In this document: positions 26,342 through 36,062 of the stretch, piece after piece
Numbering within the stretch: position 1 is the stretch's first letter
Layout: each line of letters begins with the position of its first letter
Assembly (NCBI RefSeq): GCF_014839805.1
Contig: NC_051138.1
Span: 8,182,983 to 8,246,982 of the forward strand
Reading direction: 5' to 3'
Source: Manduca sexta
Taxonomy: Eukaryota > Arthropoda > Insecta > Lepidoptera > Sphingidae
DNA length: 64,000 nt
The notes under the pieces: generated by a model
Told to the model about the DNA's origin: nothing
The model's database searches: none
The model's input: the letters and a program-made list of their open reading frames with translations, nothing else
Program-made: the position numbers and the translations under genes

Positions 26342-27295
26342 TTATATAAATAATTCATTAGGACTTTGTTTCTTGCCACCTAGTGAAGGAAATGATTTTT
26401 CACTGACAACATCCACAAATGATCTTTTAATTAAATTTTCTTTGTTTTGTTTAATTTTATCTTGTCTTACAGGGCATTCTAGGGAAATAGCAATATGACT
26501 CCCTTTGCAATGTATACAACAGGCATTAGTTGGAGCTATTGTGCAATTCTTATAATTGTGATTGCCAGCACAAATGGAACATTTTTCGGAATTTTTACAA
26601 AATTTTGCTAAGTGGCCGTACCGGAGACAGCGTAGACACTGTTTAACTGGAGGAATGTATGGTGTGACCTCAAAACGCCAGCTATTGAGGTCAACACTTT
26701 CTGGTAAAATTTGACAAGAGAATGTAATACACACAGTTTTTGTTGGTTGTAGATTAAATGTGTTTTCATCCATTTTGATTCTTTTCATAATTCTTCGAAT
26801 AGATATTATATTTTTAGTGGTTGTTAGCGCAGTATAAATTTGTTCATTCGATAGATCGATAGGAACATGATGAATAACTCCAGTAGCCTCTGTGGCTGCA
26901 GCTGGTATACTGGCTTTAAGTATATTCATATCTAGGAATTTTTTATTTGACAGTGCAGCATTAGCCAAAGTTGCACTATCAAATATAACGCCCACCTTAT
27001 ATTTGTTCATACGTACTAGTTGCTTAATTCCTTTATTGTATCTTTTCAGATTATTCGCAAGAAACATTATATCTCTATCCCCCAGCGGCTTGTTGTTTTC
27101 AAAGCTTTCTAAGAATACAATATATTCAACATTACCTGAATTTTCAGCATACACTCTTTGGTAGTTTGGTATTTGAAAGGTTTTGTACCTATCCACAGCA
27201 TCGACAGATTTGTGAGATGAAGAATCTGACTCCTCCAACTCCGCCCCATCAAACCCAGCCTCAGCTTTTTTCTTACGTTTCCTTGTCCCCCCCAT
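26342..27295 (-). CDS. LINE ORF1 (gag-like zinc-knuckle protein)
   Basis: An uninterrupted 317-residue frame. It starts with a basic N-terminus (MGGTRKRKKK), then a region resembling the RRM-like gag fold around residues 50-210, and then CCHC zinc knuckles: CLRCLRYGHLAKFC, CSICAGNHNYKNC and CCIHCKGSHIAISLEC. Such ORF1 proteins bind LINE RNA and form the transposition particle. Intactness suggests fairly recent insertion. It lies about 0.1 kb upstream of the endonuclease frame, on the same strand. It is the element's protein, not a host gene. Confidence 0.85.
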   Translation of the reverse strand: MGGTRKRKKKAEAGFDGAELEESDSSSHKSVDAVDRYKTFQIPNYQRVYAENSGNVEYIVFLESFENNKPLGDRDIMFLANNLKRYNKGIKQLVRMNKYKVGVIFDSATLANAALSNKKFLDMNILKASIPAAATEATGVIHHVPIDLSNEQIYTALTTTKNIISIRRIMKRIKMDENTFNLQPTKTVCITFSCQILPESVDLNSWRFEVTPYIPPVKQCLRCLRYGHLAKFCKNSEKCSICAGNHNYKNCTIAPTNACCIHCKGSHIAISLECPVRQDKIKQNKENLIKRSFVDVVSEKSFPSLGGKKQSPNELFI

Positions 27296-27389
27296 CTTGG
27301 ATAAATTCCTTCTTTTAGCTATAAATATGTATCAAGATATAAATTTGTTAAAATTATGTAATTTAAATCGTGTTCAATTTTTTTTTAAT

Positions 27390-27705
27390 AGACCAATTTT
27401 CCCCCCAAAGGGAAGAAAATTAGTATTTCGGGTCTTGCCGTAGGCCTGACCTCTGAGATTACCTCTCCTATTTACGGTCACGAAGTGGGTGTGTGTGCAT
27501 ATTACCTATCCTTTTCTTTCCCTAACTTACCTAGTTATCGCTGTCTCTTTCTTATGCTGTGCTTGGCGGCTAGAGTCGGGCCGCACCGAGGCGGAAGGCC
27601 CGCCTAATTTCTTCAGTACTATAAGGCGGCAAGTAATTGCCTTGGTCAGGCCTACGGCAAGACCCGAAATACTAATTTTCTTCCCTTTGGGGGGAAAATT
27701 GGTCT
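27390..27705. repeat. 62-bp perfect inverted repeat around the DIRS left ITR
   Basis: 27390-27451 and 27644-27705 are exact reverse complements (ending TAGGCCTGACC / GGTCAGGCCTA) and enclose most of the 27425-27619 terminal repeat. A further partial copy of the terminal sequence (TTTCGGTTCTGTGCC...CTCTGAGA) follows at about 27708-27741. DIRS elements carry internal copies complementary to their ends, so this may be the internal complementary region plus terminus, or a rearranged end. Confidence 0.8.
27425..27619 (+). repeat. DIRS inverted terminal repeat, left
   Basis: Matches the reverse complement of 34511-34707 from TTTCGG through CTCTGAGATTACCTC to TTTCTTCAGTAC, with only a few differences (for example GTCTTGCCGTAG versus TTCTGTGCCTAT near the outer end). 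Confidence 0.85.
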
Positions 27706-27758
27706 ATTTCGGTTCTGTGCCTATGGCCTGACCTCTGAGATATGTTTTCAATCTGCCG

Positions 27759-27814
27759 GCCTGCTAGCTAGTGGCACAGCGGCGAGTACGCCGCTGTGCC
27801 ACTAGCTAGCAGGC
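27759..27814. repeat. Perfect 26-nt-arm palindrome (4-nt loop)
   Basis: 27759-27784 and 27789-27814 are exact reverse complements around AGTA; the arms contain CTAGCTAGTGGCACAGC. It is inside the DIRS 3' region, between the end of pol and the left terminal repeat. A strong hairpin in DNA or RNA is possible; a terminator or recombination role is only conjecture. Confidence 0.9.
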
Positions 27815-28289
27815 TGTGATATTTTTCATTTAGGGTTTATAGAATTGAATAGGTTTTCATTCAACATTGGTTTCTGGCTGCTGGCCAGAAAAGAAACGAA
27901 AGCATAGAGATAAAGATAAAATCCAGTTTAATTAAAAACAAACAAAACAGTACTTATCACATTATAGAATTAGTAAATGAATTATTTATTCCAGTTTAAC
28001 ATATGAATGTAAATCAAGTAGATCCTTATGTAATTAAGATCAATTCAGTCTTCTTATTTAGATCACATAATCAAATGAACAACATAATAAAATTTTCTAT
28101 TTGATAAACATAGGAATAACAGACTTCTTAATTATTAATATATTTTACCTTAAACCTTACTATCGCTAATAATAATTAGTTAACGAATATAAAATCAACA
28201 TATAAAAGTAACTGAATCACATTTCAAATAAGTAAGTATTACAAAGGCACAAAAGATTGTGTGACAATGTTCTTAGTGTTATTATTTTC

Positions 28290-31080
28290 TCAGCCTAGAG
28301 ATTTATCAATCTCTTTATAATAATATTTAAAAAAAATGTTTGGCCCCTGCCAATTTCCTTTCTTCAGTACTTCATCCAATGGTAGGCAGTTATTAAGTCG
28401 GTAAGTGGCCACTGCAGAGCGGGTGCTACCGGCACCTGCTTCAATTCCTGCTGACATTAAAGCTGTTCGCACCCATCCTGCTATTACTGTACGAGAAGCT
28501 GGTCCTATTCTTCCTCGTGTTGTAACGAATAGGAATGGAACTGCTTGACCATTGGTCTGTCTTCTTGAATATGACATTTCAATGTATTTTTTAACCCAAT
28601 ATACAATATCCCATAATTCTTCCTCATTTTTTACTAATTTCCACCCAGATTGCAAATAATTAAATTTGTCTGTCTTTGATCCGTATTGTGGCCAGAAGAC
28701 AACTTCATTTTCTGATTGTATTAAAAACTCTCCATCTATCCTTAAAAGAGTTAAGTCGTGCACTCTTCTACCAGATGACAAAAGTAGCAGTATTGCTAGG
28801 TGTCTTGAGACTTGAAAAAGACTTGTTAGATCTGGAGGATTATGGCGTATCCAAGATAATAATATATTGATATTCCAGATTTTTGCTCGAATAGTCTGAG
28901 GGTTGGCATTTAAGATACCTTTTATAGTATGTTTAATTATTATGTCATTAGAAATTTTCTCAGCATTCAAAGGGTTTGAAAATGTTGCTATTGTAGACTT
29001 ATGTAAACAGATCGTTTTGTAAGACAATTTCTTGCTATAGTGTAAGTAGCAGAGGTATTGTGCTACTTCAATAGGACGTGGATCGTTAATTGAGACGTTT
29101 CTCTGCTTAGTCCACTGGCACCAGCTCTTCCATGCTGCTGAGTAAGTACTGAGGGATGACTTACACCATGATGTTATCAAAATTTGTTTATCTTCTAATG
29201 ACCATTTTTTTATTAAATTGGCCCACCCCGTACTTTCCATACTTCCAAGCATAAATTTTGTATCTTGGGGGGGGGGATGGTTTGTTTGAAGCTCTATCAG
29301 AGGATTGTGTAGATTCCTTATTGTGAACGGTCTGTCTAGGGCTCTTTTCTTGAGAATCGGTCGCCAGAAGACGTTCTCCCATCTGGGGACTACGAGTAGG
29401 AATGTCCCTTGACTTTGTTTGAGATGCTGTAGTATTCTGGGTATCAATGGTGGAGGGGGGAATATCCAAGCTAGTTTGTAAGCCCACATCTTTGTGAATG
29501 CATTTACGTATTCTGCCTGCTTGCATGGGAATCGTGTTACATATCTTGCGACTACTGCAGATTCTTGGGTTGCGAATAAGTCGATGCACGGTGTGCCCCA
29601 TTTGTTGAAGATTACTTTTAGTATTGACTTTGATAGGTGCCAGTCTGGTAAGCTCTTGCCTCTTGAGAGGCGATCTGATATTATGTTGTATTGACCTGGT
29701 ATATGTTCTATTTGTATTTCTATCTTTCTGCAGTTTGCCAGGTTCAATATGTCTCCTGCAAGTTTTAGGAGTGTTGCCGATTTGGTACCCCCTTGATTTT
29801 TTAAGTACGCAACTACTGTTTTGTTGTCGGACTGTATGAGAATACTTTTGTTCTGTAGTGCTATTTGGTACTTTAACAAGATTTTGTATACAACAAACAT
29901 TTCTTTTTTGTTTATGTGCCATTTTTCTTGGGAGGTAGTCCATAGTCCTGAAATTAGTTTGTTTTCTAATTCTGCTCCCCATCCCGTGTTCGAGGTGTCG
30001 GTAGCTAGGTAAATTTCCGGCTCTTTCATGATTATGTTTGATTTTTGTTGTAAATTTTGTATCCACCATTGCAACTCCTGAATTATTTCTGGTTTTATTT
30101 TGAGGCGTAGGTTTGGTTTTGACTCTGGCAAGCAGATTATAGTTCTTTGGATTTTTCGATAGTGTAATCGAGCTAATGGTATTACGAAAGAAGCGAATTC
30201 CATTTTTCCCAATATAGATTTTGCTTGGTGCCAACTCCATTTTTTTATTTTTATTAATTTTTGAATATTCACTTTTAGTGATTGTATTTTTTTCTGATGG
30301 TAAGCTCTTTTGGTTCAATCTTGTGTCCCAATTGATCCCTAGAAATGTGATTTCTTTTGTTGGGATTAACACCGACTTTTTCCAATTTACTTCAAAACCC
30401 AGAGTTTTAAGAGTTCTTAAGACTTTTGATACTTCTTTGCTTAGTTGTTGTGGGTTTTGATTCACAATCAAAAAATCGTCTAGGTATACAACCAATCGCA
30501 TATTCTGTTTTCTGAGAAGTTTGGCCACCCAATTTGTTATTTTTGCGAATATTTGTGGAGCAGAGCTCAGGCCGAAAGGCAGTGCTGTCAGTGCATAGGT
30601 TGAGTTTCGATAATGTAGTGCTAGGTAACGCCAGTGTCTTTTGTTATAGGAATATGGTAATATGCTTGTGATAGGTCTATCTTGGTCATGTAGTCGTCTT
30701 TTTGTAGGAAGAATTGTAGTTTGCGATGGTTTATAAGCCGAAATTTTTGTAATTGTATATATTTGTTCAGCCTTTTTAGGTTGAAGACTGGTCTCCATTG
30801 TTTGTCTGGCTTTGGTGTTAAAAACATTTTTGACAGAAAGCCGGTCTTGCATTTTAATTCATGGATGGTTCCTTGTACGATCATTTTTGAAATTTCTTTG
30901 TCCATCGGCAGAGAACTTGGTGTTTGGAATCTTTTTAATAATACTGGTAAGAAAGGTGTGATTGGTGGTTTTGTCGAGAACGGGATTACATAGCCTTTTA
31001 TGATGTTTATGATGGATTTTGGTGCACCCAGATTTTTCCAAGCTAATACTTAGTCGGCTAGTTGTCCCGCTCGGAAACCT
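28290..31080 (-). pseudogene. DIRS pol: reverse transcriptase, RNase H and tyrosine recombinase
   Basis: The frame overlaps the gag end, has an in-frame TAA near 31031, then reads WKNLGAPKSI. RT motifs are KIDLSQAYYHIPI, LPFGLSSAPQIF and the catalytic YLDDFLI. RNase H residues are in YLATDTSNTGWGAEL, KKEMFVVYK, IQSDNKTVVAYL and ISDRLSR. The C-terminal recombinase shows SSGRRVHDLTLL, GSTRSAVATYRLN and FFKYYYK with the nucleophilic tyrosine near the end; the usual histidine of the H-x-x-R motif is glycine here. Frame breaks are a one-base deletion near 30650 and one extra A in a run near 30295. The long frame 28290-30272 (660 codons) is intact through RNase H and recombinase. Confidence 0.85.
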
Positions 31081-31086
31081 TTGTAG

Positions 31087-32349
31087 TCAAAGATAACGTC
31101 GCCTCTCCCCCCCTCTCCTTTCTTTAAAACTTTGACGTTTGTGGTCCTTTAGAGGTTGTAGTTTCTGGGGTTGTTTGAATTCCATTTTTCTATATTTCTT
31201 ATTACTTTGATGCAGCTTTTTGACAGAGGTAACGTCTCGGTGTTGTTTTTTCTTGTTGTCTTTTTCAGAATAATTTGGTATTGTTCGACGAGGGGGCGGA
31301 GCAATTTTCGAGACGCCATGAGTTTTAATGGCCTCTTGTAGCTTAGCTTCATCCCATAAATGGGTTCCAGAAGGAGGGATCTCACTAAGGATGGATCTGT
31401 AGTAATTATTCTTTGGCTCATATGATTTTCGCCGGAGTTCGATTACTTCAGCACGTTTCCCGCAAGTGCACTGGAGTAAGTCGTCAGATATTGAGCGAAA
31501 TTCGTTATCTGCAACTAACATATTTTTTAAAGTTTCAGTGGCTTCAGGGTGTTGACTTGTAATTTTTTGTAGGGCCTCTTAAAGCCGCAGCCTTTGCATT
31601 AAAAGACCATGTGTTATAGTGCCGTAAGCAGAGTCGCATTTTCCTAGCAGATCTCTAAGTTGACTAGGCTGAGAGTGTTGATAAAGAGATGAATTAACAC
31701 GTAGGCAGTGGAATACGGGCGAAGATTGGAGCTTCTTTTGGGAATCAGCGTAACGGATTTTGTTCCATGTAGGCTCTCCCATCCTTTGGCATTTTAAACC
31801 TTGTTGTTCCAAAATAGGGTTTGGTCTGGGAACTGGTGGCTCGCTCTCTTTTGTAGCCGGTGAAAAAATGTCCCAATTATTGTTCGGTTCATTAATGTGG
31901 TCACTTAGGGGTATGTCTAGCACTGGGCTCGGAGCATACCAATTCAAGTTTTCTGACCTATTTTCATTTTCTTTATTTGCACACACCATCTCATACAGGT
32001 TCTGCATCATTCCCTCCATGCGGTCTAGTCTCGAATCAGTGGAATTCCTTTTTGATGCATGTGAGGATGGTGTTGAGTAGCCTTTATTTCTGTCAAGTGA
32101 CTGTGGGTATTGGGAGTTATTTTCATCCGACGAAGATGATGAAATTCTTTGTCGTTTTCTTGTTTGTTTTGTTTTTGACATTTTGCGAGCTGAATGTTGG
32201 CTCATTCTGTTTCTTGAATCAAATCTAGATCGGTTTCTAATCCTATTTTGGTGGGATTCTTCCGTAAGAGTATCCGAGATCTGTTCCCTGGAGTAAACAG
32301 ATGCTCTTATTGGTTCGACTGCTCTGTTAAATAATTCTGCCTTTGCCAT
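31087..32349 (-). pseudogene. DIRS gag-like protein with one in-frame stop
   Basis: Starts MAKAELFNRAVEPIR at 32349. It has a basic, serine-rich N-terminal third (KTKQTRKRQRISSSSSDE), a central coiled segment, and a C-terminal region reading DLLQCTCGKRAEVIELRRKSY that resembles the conserved part of DIRS gag. A single TAA at 31579-31581 interrupts the frame, which otherwise continues unchanged (EALQKITSQHPEATETLKN) to 31087. No zinc knuckle is seen, as is usual for DIRS gag. Confidence 0.7.
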
Positions 32350-32380
32350 TGACCCGCGCAGTTTTGCTGTTATAAAACTT

Positions 32381-33493
32381 TTTTTTTTTTTTTTTTTTTT
32401 TTTTGTTTTCGCGGAGAAAGTCCCTTATTACTACCGTCCAGTCTTCGCGGGGGGCGACTGAGCGGTTATGTTGGGGTAACCGTTGCCTTACGACCCGACA
32501 ATTGAAGCAGCCCGGGACCCTCGGGCGGCGGTCGGGCCGAGTCCCTAACCAATGACCCTAACCTAAGTCCCTACGCAACGGCCTACCAACTAAAACTCCG
32601 CGTTGACCCTCTTCGGCGCATAAGGGACGACTGCGGGCTTCCCCGAGACAGCAGGTCCGAGTCTTCGTCCGCGGCCGCCCCTGCGCGGTGCCGCCTTGCG
32701 GCCCGTCTCCTAAATGTGGGGGGGCTCCTAAGCCCCCTCGCACCGAAGGACGCTCTCAGCGTCAACGGCAGCATGAGGTCAACGGCACACTGCCGTCCAT
32801 CCCGGGGTCAACCGAAAATGTGCAAGAAATGCACAAAAATGCACTAGGGCGGACAGCCCCTGCTGCCCGCCGACGACCCCTTCGTGGCCCCTATAAGTCG
32901 CCTCTTACGACAGGCAGGGGTTTACCGTGGTGGTATTCTCCAAACGCCCCCATTCCACAGGGCGGGAGACGCCGGTCAGTCGTCCACCCGGCGTCTCCTA
33001 CGTCTCCTCTGACGGCGGGAGGGATCGGCCCTCTCACGATCCCTCTCGGCGCTCTCCTTCTGCGAGATGACCGCCTCGCAGAAGTGGGCCACTCGCACGC
33101 CAGGCCTCCTGGCTGCCGACCATGGAAGCGACCACAGCCGGCAGCGAGAGATCTCCTCCGACGACTGACACGAGAGCGCTGCGCTCATCGTCCCAGGCTG
33201 GGCAAGACTCCAACGTATGTTGGGCCGTATCCCGCGGGCAGTTGTCACAATGGTGACACACGGCGCTAACCTCCGTCCCTGTTATCTGACACAGGTACTC
33301 ACCGAAGCACCCATGCCCGGTGAGCACCTGTGTCAATCTAAATGTTGCCGCGCCGTGGCGCCTGTCCAGCCACTGTGCAAAGACAGGACGCACTGCCGCG
33401 ATGGCCCGAAGCCCCGCTGACGGGGCCTCCAGCCTGAGACGCCACTCCTCTACGGCGGCTCGCCGTAAGGAGGCCCTCTTGGCCTCCACCTCC
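32381..33493 (-). mobile_element. 5'-truncated R1-clade LINE inserted in the DIRS element
   Basis: Flanked by a perfect 17-bp target duplication TTGCTGTTATAAAACTT (32364-32380 and 33494-33510). On the minus strand it encodes the C-terminus of an R1-clade ORF2 (FRLTQVLTGHGCFGEYLC, then CHHCDNCPRDTAQHTLE and AWDDERSALVSVVGG), a one-base frame shift near 33090, then FCEAVISQKESAERDRER and an arginine-rich tail. It continues into a GC-rich 3' UTR and a poly-A (poly-T at 32381-32404). The strong GC contrast with its surroundings marks it as a separate element. Confidence 0.9.
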
Positions 33494-33520
33494 TTGCTGT
33501 TATAAAACTTGGATTCGTGA

Positions 33521-33844
33521 TTAGAGCTCTGCAATGTCCCACTCTAAAAGTTTAATTTTCATAGTCTTGTAGGATTTTTCGCCGATTGTATCTGCTTCAG
33601 GATAGAATGCTTGGACCAGCTCTATTGATGGAATGGCGAACCGTATTTTGTTAAACACTTTGTAGTCCATTTTGCTTCCTAAAAGGTCCTCTTTAGACCA
33701 ATCGACAACTTCCCATTCTCTCCAACCCTCTGGAAGACTGTTTTCGATGATTACTTTAATTTTGCTAAGGAGTTCTTCGTCGTCTTCTTCACAATCCCGA
33801 TGAAATAGTTCACCCAGTGTGACGAGGTTTTGCGAAGTCGCCAT
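33521..33844 (-). CDS. Short first ORF of the DIRS element
   Basis: A complete 107-residue acidic frame (MATSQNLVTLGELFHRDCEEDDEE..., ending LLEWDIAEL) upstream of gag, followed by a stop and then the LINE insertion. I do not recognise a domain. Position and strand argue it belongs to the retrotransposon; it may be the N-terminal part of gag or a separate leader protein. Confidence 0.55.
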   Translation of the reverse strand: MATSQNLVTLGELFHRDCEEDDEELLSKIKVIIENSLPEGWREWEVVDWSKEDLLGSKMDYKVFNKIRFAIPSIELVQAFYPEADTIGEKSYKTMKIKLLEWDIAEL

Positions 33845-33944
33845 CTGTCGATTGGTAAAAATTGGAACTTTTAAATTTTAGTAATATATAAATGTTACTA
33901 GGGGCCGTACAATAATCGTAATCCGACTTCCACGTCGGACTGGC

Positions 33945-34289
33945 TCAGAATCTGGAGCAGGTCGGGCCAAACCCCGGACCCGGCCGGACCAGCCGCCCGA
34001 CACGGTCGGCGTCGGCCCGAATTCCGGGTCCGGTCGGGCCAAACACTGGGCCCGGCGGATCAGCCACCCGACACAGTCGCGTCAGATCAAAGCTCGGGTC
34101 CGGTCGGACCAAGAGTTCTGGTCCAGTCGGGCCAAACTCTGGGCCCGGTCGGACCAAGAGTTCTGGTCCAGTCGGGCCAAACTCCAGGCCCGGTCGACTC
34201 AGGTTTTCTTCCTGGTCATTTACGTACATGTTACGTAATGTGAGATTTGATAACCCGTCTGGGCTAGGACCCGAGATCGGAAAACTCAT
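33945..34289 (-). CDS. Hypothetical Gly-Pro repeat ORF in the DIRS leader
   Basis: A 114-residue open frame built from imperfect 15-residue units such as RPGPEFGPTGPELLV, encoded by 45-bp GC-rich repeats (GGTCGGACCAAGAGTTCTGG and relatives) at about 33950-34200. It lies between the right terminal repeat and the first DIRS ORF. The repeat could be a non-coding leader minisatellite; the open frame alone is weak evidence for a protein. Confidence 0.3.
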   Translation of the reverse strand: MSFPISGPSPDGLSNLTLRNMYVNDQEENLSRPGLEFGPTGPELLVRPGPEFGPTGPELLVRPDPSFDLTRLCRVADPPGPVFGPTGPGIRADADRVGRLVRPGPGFGPTCSRF

Positions 34290-34510
34290 TCGAGTTTTAC
34301 ATGTTCACCTACATCTGGTTGGAAACCGAGATTAGTAGGTAGGTATTACGCGGTAGATGTGCACGAAGAAAGTATCTGAGAAAAACAAAATATGCATTTT
34401 AGTGTACTCACCTTAACAATTTATTTCGAACGTTACTCAACGTTTATACGACTTTTTATTTTTTATTTGAACACACACCACTCGCTTGCGTAAACAAAAT
34501 GAACAAAAGC

Positions 34511-34707
34511 GTACTGAAGAAATTAGGCGGGCCTTCTGCCTCGGTGCGGCCCGACTCTAGCCGCCAAGCACAGCATAAGAAAGAGACAGCGATAACTAGG
34601 TAAGTTAGGGAAAGAAAAGGATAGGTAATATGCACACACACCCACTTCGTGACCGTAAATAGGAGAGGTAATCTCAGAGGTCAGGCCATAGGCACAGAAC
34701 CGAAATA
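34511..34707 (-). repeat. DIRS inverted terminal repeat, right
   Basis: Reverse complement of the left repeat. It lies upstream of the DIRS leader and would contain the promoter of the minus-strand transcript if it behaves like other DIRS termini. Confidence 0.85.
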
Positions 34708-34771
34708 TTTTTTTTTTAAAATTGCGCCTTTTCGTTTTAGAGGTTCCGCACTTTTTTTTTCTCAACAGAAT

Positions 34772-35168
34772 ATGGAGGGTAGAGGTAAGGAGCACCGTCT
34801 CAGTGTATCAAAAAGTGTCCATCAAAACAGTGAAAATAAGGATGGCGCTGCGATCGCATAGGATAAAATTTTAAGGACGTGTTTTCACTGCAGTTTCTTG
34901 TTTATATTGACAAAACTACTTACAACTACGCAAGCAGTTGAGATTCTGTATACTGGCATTTTATTGACTACTTGACTCATGAAAAGATTTAATTTGTTCA
35001 TTTGGCTTACTTCACTCACTATTAAAGCAACCACATTCGTATCATAGTTTTTCGTACGCCAGCGCTATTGTGGGAGGTACTTGAAACTCTATTTTCAGCA
35101 AATGCTGGACACTTTTTCGAGTTCCCCTCCATATCACGGGAGCACGATGCTCCTTACCTCTACCCTCC
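34772..35168. repeat. Inverted pair of related ATGGAGGGTAGAGG segments
   Basis: ATGGAGGGTAGAGGTAAGGA starts on + at 34772 and on - at 35168. Similarity continues downstream in both arms through AAAAAGTGTCCA and GAAAATA to GGCGCTG. Both arms are open for 29 and 42 codons and begin MEGRGKEHR. No known protein matches. A poly-T-headed fragment at 35207-35275 (GAGAAGGCAAAGGCTCTCAG) resembles the LINE 3' end at 19868-19960. Confidence 0.5.
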
Positions 35169-35640
35169 ATACAAGTTACAACAGAATAATAATTAACAAT
35201 GGTAATTTTTTTTTTGTGGTTTGGTTTACTCCATAAAGAGAAGGCAAAGGCTCTCAGCCGTACAGCCCGTTTAACCATTACAAAAAAATATAATATTTTC
35301 AGTTGTAGAAAAAATACTAGTACCACAGAGTTTTTATTCCATTCATGTTATTCGGTTGGTAATAAATAACAAAGCGTTCACACAAGTTTTTTTTTTTATT
35401 GTTATAATTGTATACTAGGTGTTTTTATAACAAAATTAATATTTTAATAAAATTTGAGTCATAAAATTGACCCAAATAAATTACTTTGAAAATATGTACT
35501 GTATATAAATATTATTTGGAAAGCCATAAATATTTTGGCATAGACAATGTGTATGTAAGCTTTTTCAAGCTTCATGAAAACAACGGATTAGTATGTATGG
35601 TAGTGCGTTAGATTGATTGCGCCGCAAATTATATTCTCGG

Positions 35641-35968
35641 GTAAGTAACATTATTTATTGTTTAATGGCGTACATTTTACTCTTTCACAATGCTGGTACC
35701 GAAGTTTCCTCTATATTTCCAACTGAAATGAGTGATTCTAGAATATTAACGTCGTTGACAATTTATGCGGGGTGTGTGCTCTATATTTTGAAACACTACA
35801 AAACGATGTACTAATATGTTTCTTACAATAATCTTAGCAAATTCCTACCTAATAACTTTATTTCGGAACAAGGTAACTTATAGGCTTCATGGCAATCTTA
35901 CTGTAAATCTTTATTTTGTGAAAGAGGTTAGAGCCAATTTCTTCTAATGCAGATTTTGTTTTTTTCAG
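35641..35968 (+). other. Possible intron in the XPO1 5' UTR
   Basis: A GTAAGT donor at 35641 and a TTTTTTTCAG acceptor ending at 35968 would define a 328-bp intron upstream of the exportin-1 start codon, leaving a short 5' UTR exon around 35580-35640. This is inferred only from splice consensus. Confidence 0.35.
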
Positions 35969-36062
35969 TGTTGTACATGGTGAGGAATGAATGTGTATAA
36001 ATTGATCTAAGTTGGCTTTCAATAAAGGGAACAAATCTTGAATATACAATAAGGATATCAGA

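Larger units (their letters stand above)
25034..27300 (-). mobile_element. Jockey-clade-like LINE, 5' part only
   Basis: Contains an intact ORF1 (26342-27295), the apurinic endonuclease domain of ORF2, and the linker toward the reverse transcriptase. Everything downstream of 25034 was replaced by the hAT insertion and later loss. A 5' UTR is likely just right of 27295. This is unusual because LINEs normally lose the 5' end; here the 3' part was removed after insertion. Confidence 0.8.
27390..34707 (-). mobile_element. DIRS-like tyrosine-recombinase retrotransposon with inverted terminal repeats
   Basis: About 7.3 kb including a 1.1-kb nested LINE. Inverted terminal repeats lie at 27425-27619 and 34511-34707 (about 195 bp, near identical; core AAGTGGGTGTGTGTGCATA). 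Between them on the minus strand are a short ORF (33521-33844), gag (31087-32349) and a pol region with reverse transcriptase, RNase H and a tyrosine recombinase (28290-31080). There is no integrase or LTR. From established knowledge this combination defines DIRS-type elements, which integrate through a circular intermediate without target duplication. The left end also carries extra inverted repeats and a palindrome. Confidence 0.88.

Noticed and set aside
29494..32228. Plus-strand frames across the retrotransposon
   Set aside because: Antisense shadows of the DIRS pol and gag genes.
32688..33505. Plus-strand proline/arginine-rich frames
   Set aside because: They are antisense to the R1-clade LINE ORF2 and 3' UTR; high GC keeps several frames open.
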